Source of the DNA: a virus
IMG/VR virus record: IMGVR_UViG_3300009160_000082
Location: 1 to 36,480 of that record
DNA length: 36,480 nucleotides
Reading direction: 5' to 3' (one strand)
The position numbers and the translations under genes are program-made. Shown piece after piece: positions 18,423-26,500 of the stretch. The notes beneath the pieces were generated by a model, which searched no databases, was not told the DNA's origin, and worked only from the letters and a program-made list of their open reading frames with translations. Every line of letters begins with the position of its first letter. The stretch's first letter is position 1.

Positions 18423-21400
18423 TGAGTTGTCAAACAGGTATAAAAACTGCAGTTGAGAAATATGTACAGAACAAGCCTTACTTAAACTTTGATGGTAAGG
18501 ACTTTATAGAAGTGAGGACATCTCCTAAAGAGAAAGTTAATCCTGAAAACTACTATGGAGTGGCACGTTCTGTGGCAGACACTCTTAACAAAGCAATCAA
18601 TTCTGAAATTGCCCTAGGGAAAGTATTCTATCCAAAAGCATATTCAGATAAGATAGGAGTTATTATTGCTCCTACAGTGAAGCAGTTGGATGCTTTGAAT
18701 GCAAAAGATGCAGCTGAGCTTGATCAAGCTTTGGCTGAATTAGATATTGAGATACCTGAGGCTAATAGATTAGATCTTGAGAATGACACTACATTTGGTG
18801 TTAACTCTGATGGAGATAGCATTTTATTACAAACAGGAGAAATACCTGCTTCTAAAGCAGCCCCTCAAACTGTAAGTCTTGTTAAAGATCTTTTAAATAG
18901 AATAGGTGTAGATATTAAAACATTACAAGCTATAGAGGTAGATGGTGTTAAGCAAGACGTAAATGGTGTTGCTGACATTATGCAAAAGCTTGTAAAGGTA
19001 ACTCAAGGTAAAGAAGATGTAGCTCTTACAGAAGAAGCTATGCACTTTGTTGTAGAAATACTAGAGCAAAAGAATCCTCAGTTATTTAATAGATTGCTAG
19101 GAGAAATCAACAGTTACAAAATGTACTCTGATGTCCTAGCTACATATGGTAAGTATAAACAATATCAAACTGCTGATGGCAAACCTAACATCAGAAAGTT
19201 AAAGGTGGAGGCTATTGGTAAAATATTAGCTGAAACTATTATTAAAAAGAATGAAGGTTCTACAGAGAAGCCAGAACTATTGGCTAGTGTAGAAGGTTGG
19301 TGGAACCAAATAGTTGAATTTATTAAAGGATTATTTGTTAAGTCTGGCTTTGACCAAGCTGCAATGATGGTGTTGGGTGGTGAAGAAATTGGAAACGTTG
19401 ATGATATTAGAAATGCTGAAGGTGTATATTTCCAACAAAATATTAATTCTCAACAGGCTATAATTGATAAGCTAAGATTTACTAGTGATCAGATTACAAA
19501 AGATGACACTGGTTATTTAATCAATGGTAATAGAATCAAAAGAAGAGTTACTGACTTTGTTAAGGATTGGTATAGCACAAGATTTGCTAACAAAGATTTG
19601 ACTAAGTCTGAGTATGACCAAGCTGTAGATGATCTTAAGAAAGAAAAAGGTACAGCAGGACATGCTGATATTGAGCATATGCTTAAAGACTATTTCTTAA
19701 ATGAAGATGGTACATTAAGACCTGAGAATGAAAGACCTGATGATAATGGATATGTGTCTCAGTTAAATCCTAAGAACAAAGACTTGTACACTATATTAAA
19801 GAAAAACATGGCTGCTCGTTTGGAACAATTTAACCAAACAGCTCCTGGTACTAAGTTTCTTGCTGAGATGACTGTATATGATGCATCACGTGACGTAGCT
19901 GGTACTATAGACTTTATTGCTGTTACTCCTGAAGGAAAGGTGAGCATCTTAGACTGGAAATTTATGGACGTAAATGTTCAAAGATATAAAGATGTTCCTT
20001 GGTATAAAGTGAATGCTTGGAGACAACAGATGAAACAATACAAGTCTATTGTAGAAAAAGCATATGGTGTTAAGCCAGAAGACTTTGAACAAACAAGAAT
20101 GATTCCTATCAGAGCAATATATTCTGGAGCTATTCCTAAAGAAGGAGTGCTACCACAATTAACAGGTGTTCAGATAGGAGATGTAGATTTAAAGAAAGAA
20201 GAACTAGCATACTTACTACCTGTAGGACTAGAGATTGAAAAGACTGGTATCACTAAAATAGATACATTAATTGAGAAGCTTAATAAGATATATGACACCA
20301 TATCTTCTAAGAAAGCTACTCTTGAAGAGAAGAGAAGTAAAGCTGAGTTATTGAATTCATTGTATGAGTCTATCAGACAATTACAGATGAGACAAAACGT
20401 TGAGCCTTTGTTAAAGCAAGCTAAGTTATTAAATGCTGAGGTTCAAAGAGTTATAGATAATTACAATAATGTATGGAAAGGAAAAGAGGCTGCTTCATTT
20501 ACAAATAAACAAAAGAATGAATTTTCTGATAAGATCTTATCTTATGAAACATCTTTGATGGTGTATACATCTTTGGCAACAGACTTAAAGACTTTGTTTA
20601 AGAAAGACTTATCTGAGAAAGATCAAGCTTTGTGGCAAGATATTAGGAACACTGCAGAAAATGCAAATGAACTTGAGGCTGATCTTGAAGAAGTGAGAAA
20701 AGACTTTGCTGAGAATGTTATTGCTAAGAGTGAAAATGTTATGGACTTCTTAAAGCCAGAGAAGGTGATTAAGGGGTTTGCCAAAGCTTTTGGAACAACT
20801 TCTGTAATCCAGCTTAAGTCTACTGAGATTTTATATAAGATGGCTAACAGAGCATTTGGTCTTGCATCTATTGAAACATCAGAACAAGGTGCTGAGTTAT
20901 TAAAGATTAAAGAAAAGTATGATAAGTGGGCTAAAGGTAAAGGACTTACAAATAAAAATTACTTTGATATTATCAAGAAAAAAGGAAAGAATGAGTTAAT
21001 CAATGAGTTTGATTCTGAGTTCTATAAGACATTGAAGAGTAAGATTGCTAATAAAGATTATGATTGGGTGAGAGAGAACATAGATGTAGTTAAGTATAAT
21101 GAATTTTTGAGTGACAAAAAAGAAAAAGAAATTAAGATAATAGAAGATAAGGTTAGATTTGAAGATGAAGAGACAGCAAATAAAGATAAAAAGAGAGAGA
21201 TAGCTGATACAAATGCATTATATAACACATCTACTTCTGAGTCTCCTGGTTGGTTATTGTATGAATTTGTTAGTAAGTTTCCTAAGAGAGACACATGGGA
21301 ATCAGAAGAATGGAAGAACCTTACTAAACCTGAGAATGCACCAGCTAAAACATTCTTTGATTACATCAGAAAGAGAAATGAATACCTAGAACAGATTCTT

Positions 21401-23431
21401 TATATTAACAAATCTGATGCAAGAACATTCTTACCATTTGTAAGAAAAAGTCTTACAGAGAAGATTGTAATGGGTGGTGAGTTTAAACTTGGTGAATCTT
21501 TACTAAGAAATATTACTATTACAGAAGGCGATGTTGGTTATGGTGAGATTGATCCTATTACCAAACAACCTGTATATAATATCCCTAAATACTTTACTAG
21601 AGAAACTACAGAAGAAGCAAGTGAAGACTTGTTTAGAAACATGACTCTATTAAATGGTATGGCTATTCGTTATGAATATTTAAGCAATATTGAACATCAG
21701 TTAAACTTAATTATAAAAGTTGAAGGTAATAAAGAAGCTATCAAGACATCTTACTTTAGTACAACTAAATATAAACCAGATGGTACTGTAGAAACAACAT
21801 CAGATAACTCTGACAACACTAAGTTGGTAAGAGACATGATGGAAGCCATTGTGTATGGCCATAAGTATGTTGAAAGTGAAAACTTTGACCAACTACTAGG
21901 TGGTATTTCAAACTTTGGTAAAAGAGCAAATAAAGTCTTAGGTAGAAAGGTATTCACTGAAGACTATGATGATGCTCAGATATCTTTGAACAAGACAATC
22001 ACACAGTTAAATAATGTGTTCCAAATGAAGACATTAGGATTGAATCCTATCTCAGCTCTATCAAACTTCTTAGGTGGTAGCTTCCAGAGTTATATCAATG
22101 CTGGTAAATTCTTTACAAAGGCAGACTTTGTACGTAATGAGTTTATGATGGCTGGTAAGATGAATGGTGTGGATTCTAAGAAATACATAGGAGCATTACA
22201 ATACTTCCAACCTTTGACAGAAAACTACAATAGCATTCTTGCTAAAGAGTTGTCTGTTAGTAAGTTTAGTCAAGAAGGAATACAAGACTTCTTAATGATC
22301 TTGATGAGAACTGGAGATCAGTATGTACAGTCTATCAACTTCTTTAGCTACTTAGAAAACTCTATTGTAGAAGATGGTAAGGTGTTTAACGTAAGAGAAT
22401 ATCTTAAGAAACAGCCAGAGTTTGCTAATATGTTTACAGGAACTGCTGAACAAAGAAGTCAATTAAAAAATAAGTTTGAGTTAGAGGTTAAAAAACTACT
22501 TGATGAAAAAGGATTCATGAAGGTAGCTAAGATGGAAGGAAATGAGCTTGTGGTAGAAGGTTTAGATAGAAAGTCTGAAAGTGTGATTGAACTTAGAAGA
22601 AAGGTACAGTCTATTACTAAAGATGCGTTGGGTAACCTATCTGAAGATGAGGTTAGAAAAATTAACTTAAACATCTATGGTAAGTCATTTATGGTATTTA
22701 AAGGTTGGATACCAAGACTTGTGGACGTAAGATTTGGTAACTTAAAATATAACTCAGCTACAGAAGCTTATGAGTGGGGTAGAACTAGAAACATGTTCAG
22801 ACTTCTAACAGAAGACTTCATGGGTTCTGTTGATAGCTTAATTAGTTCTATAAAAGGAGATGACCAAAAGTTTGTCGATCAAATAAAGAATCTTTATGAA
22901 TCAAAAAGATCTGACTATGAGAAAGATACAGGTAAAGAACTAAGGATGACAGAAGGGGAGTTTGTGGAATTAGTAAGTAATAATATACGTAACCAAATGA
23001 CAGACTTCATGTTCTATCTTGCATTGTCTACACTAATCATAGGAGCCAAAGCAGCAGAACCAGGAGATGATGATGATAAAGCCACAAAGAATAGATATAA
23101 GTATATGCTTAGAGTGATGGATAAAATACGAGATGAGGTTGCTTATTTCTACAATCCAACATCCTTCTTGGGCCTAACCACATCAGGAATCTTCCCAGCA
23201 ATAAGTTACTTGGAAAACTTCAAGAAGCTGTTCCTAAACTTTGGTATAGAGATGTATGCTTTAGGAGTAGGAGATGAAGAGTTAGCAAAGAAAAATCAAG
23301 TGGTTAAGTATGCATTGAAAGGATTCCCTATAGCTTCACAAGTAGATGCTGTTCTGTTAATGTTCTACCCAGATATAGCTAAAGATCTTGGTATGAAGGC
23401 ACAATCTGAAGCTAAACCATTTGGTAAATAA
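18422..23431 (+). CDS. Giant virion protein with PD-(D/E)XK (RecB/Cas4-like) nuclease domain
   Basis: 1669 residues. Residues about 410-545 hold a full set of RecB-type nuclease motifs in order: GTAGHADIE (H414, E418), AEM (E482), GTID (D497), ILDWK (D511, K513) and QMKQY (Q536, Y540). The acidic residues and lysine bind metal and cut DNA in this superfamily. Upstream, EEAMH (204-208) in an alpha-helical segment resembles a degenerate zincin helix; this is weak. The remainder is long, Lys/Glu-rich and helical with coiled-coil-like stretches. Near the C-terminus are a hydrophobic segment (FMFYLALSTLIIGAKAA) and an acidic GDDDDK turn. Start overlaps the polymerase stop (TAATG). Likely co-packaged with the polymerase. 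Whether the nuclease attacks host DNA, processes phage DNA or serves maturation cannot be told. Confidence 0.75.
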   Translation: MSCQTGIKTAVEKYVQNKPYLNFDGKDFIEVRTSPKEKVNPENYYGVARSVADTLNKAINSEIALGKVFYPKAYSDKIGVIIAPTVKQLDALNAKDAAELDQALAELDIEIPEANRLDLENDTTFGVNSDGDSILLQTGEIPASKAAPQTVSLVKDLLNRIGVDIKTLQAIEVDGVKQDVNGVADIMQKLVKVTQGKEDVALTEEAMHFVVEILEQKNPQLFNRLLGEINSYKMYSDVLATYGKYKQYQTADGKPNIRKLKVEAIGKILAETIIKKNEGSTEKPELLASVEGWWNQIVEFIKGLFVKSGFDQAAMMVLGGEEIGNVDDIRNAEGVYFQQNINSQQAIIDKLRFTSDQITKDDTGYLINGNRIKRRVTDFVKDWYSTRFANKDLTKSEYDQAVDDLKKEKGTAGHADIEHMLKDYFLNEDGTLRPENERPDDNGYVSQLNPKNKDLYTILKKNMAARLEQFNQTAPGTKFLAEMTVYDASRDVAGTIDFIAVTPEGKVSILDWKFMDVNVQRYKDVPWYKVNAWRQQMKQYKSIVEKAYGVKPEDFEQTRMIPIRAIYSGAIPKEGVLPQLTGVQIGDVDLKKEELAYLLPVGLEIEKTGITKIDTLIEKLNKIYDTISSKKATLEEKRSKAELLNSLYESIRQLQMRQNVEPLLKQAKLLNAEVQRVIDNYNNVWKGKEAASFTNKQKNEFSDKILSYETSLMVYTSLATDLKTLFKKDLSEKDQALWQDIRNTAENANELEADLEEVRKDFAENVIAKSENVMDFLKPEKVIKGFAKAFGTTSVIQLKSTEILYKMANRAFGLASIETSEQGAELLKIKEKYDKWAKGKGLTNKNYFDIIKKKGKNELINEFDSEFYKTLKSKIANKDYDWVRENIDVVKYNEFLSDKKEKEIKIIEDKVRFEDEETANKDKKREIADTNALYNTSTSESPGWLLYEFVSKFPKRDTWESEEWKNLTKPENAPAKTFFDYIRKRNEYLEQILYINKSDARTFLPFVRKSLTEKIVMGGEFKLGESLLRNITITEGDVGYGEIDPITKQPVYNIPKYFTRETTEEASEDLFRNMTLLNGMAIRYEYLSNIEHQLNLIIKVEGNKEAIKTSYFSTTKYKPDGTVETTSDNSDNTKLVRDMMEAIVYGHKYVESENFDQLLGGISNFGKRANKVLGRKVFTEDYDDAQISLNKTITQLNNVFQMKTLGLNPISALSNFLGGSFQSYINAGKFFTKADFVRNEFMMAGKMNGVDSKKYIGALQYFQPLTENYNSILAKELSVSKFSQEGIQDFLMILMRTGDQYVQSINFFSYLENSIVEDGKVFNVREYLKKQPEFANMFTGTAEQRSQLKNKFELEVKKLLDEKGFMKVAKMEGNELVVEGLDRKSESVIELRRKVQSITKDALGNLSEDEVRKINLNIYGKSFMVFKGWIPRLVDVRFGNLKYNSATEAYEWGRTRNMFRLLTEDFMGSVDSLISSIKGDDQKFVDQIKNLYESKRSDYEKDTGKELRMTEGEFVELVSNNIRNQMTDFMFYLALSTLIIGAKAAEPGDDDDKATKNRYKYMLRVMDKIRDEVAYFYNPTSFLGLTTSGIFPAISYLENFKKLFLNFGIEMYALGVGDEELAKKNQVVKYALKGFPIASQVDAVLLMFYPDIAKDLGMKAQSEAKPFGK

Positions 23432-23433
23432 AC

Positions 23434-23453
23434 AGTATAGTTATTGCTATATT
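23434..23453 (+). terminator. Hairpin just after the giant-gene operon, possible weak terminator
   Basis: AGTATAG (23434-23440) pairs with CTATATT (23447-23453), one G-T pair included, around a 6-base loop, three bases after the TAA at 23429-23431. There is no T tract. The layout (stop, hairpin, candidate promoter) is the same as at 4586-4663. Confidence 0.35.
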
Positions 23454-23478
23454 ATGTAGGAATAATTATTCTAACTCA

Positions 23479-23507
23479 TTGAAACTAAATTAAATTCGCT
23501 ATTTTTG
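23479..23507 (+). promoter_or_regulatory. Candidate Bacteroidota-type promoter of the tail-fibre operon
   Basis: TTG at 23479-23481, an 18-base spacer, and TATTTTTG at 23500-23507 match TTG-N17-23-TAnnTTTG. The sequence TAAATTAAATTCGCTA (23486-23501) is 15/16 identical to 4651-4666 near the other candidate promoter. The transcript would carry a leader of roughly 70 bases before the ATG at 23584. Confidence 0.55.
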
Positions 23508-23512
23508 CGTAT

Positions 23513-23545
23513 ATAGGTGTACACTTTCCCATAGTATACACCTAT
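23513..23545 (+). promoter_or_regulatory. Leader hairpin in front of the tail-fibre operon
   Basis: ATAGGTGTA (23513-23521) and TACACCTAT (23537-23545) are perfect 9-base inverted repeats with a 15-base loop; an 8-base palindrome GTGTACAC lies at 23518-23525. It sits just downstream of the candidate promoter, so it could be a 5' UTR structure, an operator for a dimeric regulator, or part of a terminator. It is notably more GC-containing than the surrounding A/T leader. Confidence 0.4.
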
Positions 23546-23583
23546 TTGTATATCAATTACTTATACATTATTATTATTAATAT

Positions 23584-26500
23584 ATGGATCCTATTTGCTC
23601 TGCTGAACCATGTCCAGTCATACTGAATTCCACCTGCGTATTTTACGAGGGTGCTAATTTGTTATACACTGGTATCAATACTAATGACAGCTTACAAACT
23701 GCTCTACAAAAAATAGATGCTAAGTTTCAGGAAGCTGCCATAGGATACATATTTAATAATGGTGTTTTTCAATCTGGACCAGGATTACCTGTAGGGCTTG
23801 GAGGAACACTAAATCAGAATACAGTCATTACTAGCAATGGGTATACATTCAGAATGACAGGAACTATTGAATCAGCAGGATTCATAACCACTGGGGGAAC
23901 ATCATCAGACTTTGTTAAAGGAGATGGTAGCTTAGATCCAAATTCCTATCAACCAGCTGGTAACTATATTACAGGATTGGTGGGTGATGGTACAGCAACA
24001 GGTCCTGGATCTGTAGCTTTAACATTAGCTACAGTGAATGCTAACCCTGGTACATATGGTAGTGGAACATCTGTTCCTATCATTACAACTGATGCTAAGG
24101 GTAGAATAGTTAATATTAGTTCTGCATCTATTCCTTTTGCTTCTAGCACTATTATTATTGTAGGTGACATGAGTGGTTCAGGAACCATAGGCACTCCTGT
24201 TACACTAACATTGAACTCAGTTAATAGCAATGTTTACGCTAGTAATACATTCTTAAAGGTGGCTGTAAATGGTAAAGGATTAGTTACATCAGCAGTTACA
24301 GTGGGACCTGGAGACATCATCACAGCATTAGGATACACTCCTGTTCCAGACACTCGCACCATTACAATCAATGGTGTTACAAGAGATCTATCTGCTAACA
24401 GAACATTCAATGTAGGTACAGTGACAAGTGTAGGCATAACTATGCCTTCAGGTTTTACAGTGTCAAATAGTCCCATTACATCTAATGGAGTTATTAATAT
24501 AACAGCCAATGGTACTATTAGTCAATATATAAGAGGTGATGGTTCTATAGGTACATTCACTGCTAGTACAAGTGGTAGTTCAGGTACTGCTGGAACTAGT
24601 GGTAGTTCAGGAACTAGTGGATCTAGTGGGACAGTTGGTACAAGTGGGACTAGTGGAACTAGTGGAAGTTCAGGAACTAGTGGTACAGCTGGTACCAGTG
24701 GAACAAATGGTTCAAGCGGTACAAATGGTTCAAGTGGTACAGCAGGAACTAGTGGCACTACAGGTACAAGTGGGTCATCTGGTACAAGTGGATCGTCTGG
24801 TACAGTGGGTACTAGTGGTACATCAGGGTCTAGTGGAACTAGTGGTACAACTGGTACATCAGGAACTACTGGTACATCTGGGAGAAATGGTACTAGTGGT
24901 ACAACAGGCACATCAGGTACAAGTGGTTCTACAGGAACTACAGGTACAAGTGGAACTAGTGGCACTACAGGAACAAGTGGTACAGCAGGAAGCTCTGGTG
25001 TAAGTGGTATCTCTGGTGGTCAGATTTATTGGCTAAATCTATCTAATAATACAAACACTGCTTTTGGCACACCTACATATAAACAATGGAGTCCTAATCC
25101 GTCTGGTGCTGCACAGCAAACAACTAGTATTACATTAGGTGCTTCAGCTAGTGGAACAGTTGCAACCTTTGCAACAGATAGTGGTGTTCCAAACATCACT
25201 TCATTAAATGGAGGTAACTGGGCTTGGACATTACACTTCTTATCTAGTGCTAGTTCAACATGGGATTTAGATGTACGTTTATATAAATATACAATAGGTG
25301 GTGTTTCTACATTATTAGGAACTACAAATAACGTTGTAACAACAATTGATGGAACAATTGTTGCACAAATATATCTCGACACATTCATACCTGCACAATC
25401 ATTAAATGCAACAGATAGGTTGTATTGTGAAGTGTATGTTATAAATAATGATAGTGTAAGTAGAACATTAACTTTCTATACAGAAGGTTCAACGTATTAC
25501 TCTTACGCACAAACCACATTCAATGCACCTTCAGGTACCTCTGGTACAGCAGGGGCTAATGGTACATCAGGAACTAATGGCTCATCAGGAACATCTGGCT
25601 CCACTGGTACCACTGGTACATCTGGCACGTCTGGAACTAGTGGATCTTCAGGTACAAGTGCATCTAGTGGATCTAGTGGAACAAGTGCTTCTTCAGGAAC
25701 TAGTGGATCTACAGGTACTTCAGGTACCTCTGGTACATCAGGTTCATCTGGTATATCTGGTTCTAGTGGAACTAGTGGGTCTAGTGGAACTAATGGTTCT
25801 AATGGATCTTCTGGTTCATCAGGAACTAATGGTTCTTCTGGAACCAATGGATCTAGTGGTACTACTGGTACATCTGGAATAAGTGGTACTAGTGGTTTAT
25901 CTGGTTCATCTGGTACAACTGGAACAAGTGGTTCATCAGGAACCACAGGTACTAGTGGCTTTAGTGGAACTAGTGGGTCTAGTGGAACTAATGGTTCTTC
26001 AGGAGTTAATGGAACATCAGGAACTAATGGTTCTAGTGGTATAACAGGAACTAATGGATCTAGTGGTACATCAGGAACCGCAGGTACTAGTGGTACTAGT
26101 GGAAGCTCTGGCTCTTCTGGAACAGATGGTTCTAGTGGAACAAGTGCTAGTTCTGGTACAAGTGGATCTAGTGGTACAAATGGTTCTTCAGGGTCTTCAG
26201 GAACAAGTGGAAGTTCTGGTTCTACAGGAACGAGTGGTTCTAGTGGAATAAATGGAAATGGAACAGCTGGTACTAGTGGTGTTGGTTCTCCTGGTACAGC
26301 TGGAACTTCAGGTGTTGGTAGTCCTGGAACAAGTGGAACAAGTGGATTAAATGCTACAGCTGGTACTAGTGGAGTTAGTGGAAATGGAACAGCTGGAACA
26401 AGTGGAGCTACATTTGGTACTGCAGGTACTAGTGGTAATGCCTCAATATTAACTAGTCCTTCTACAACAACAATTCAAATTCCTCTTGCTACATATATAA

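Noticed and set aside
24522-24965. Antisense open frame rich in Pro and Val over the first collagen-like block
   Set aside because: It is the mirror of the Gly-Thr-Ser codon repeat (ACC/AGT units read backwards). The same happens at 25503-25946 and 31622-32236. No leader or independent composition supports a gene.
24572-25003. Shifted plus-strand frame rich in Val, Gln and Leu over block 1
   Set aside because: A +1-frame shadow of the triplet repeat; the same kind of shadow occurs at 25523-25882, 27227-27532 and 31702-32247. The Gly-X-Y frame runs through the full gene with fibre domains on both sides.
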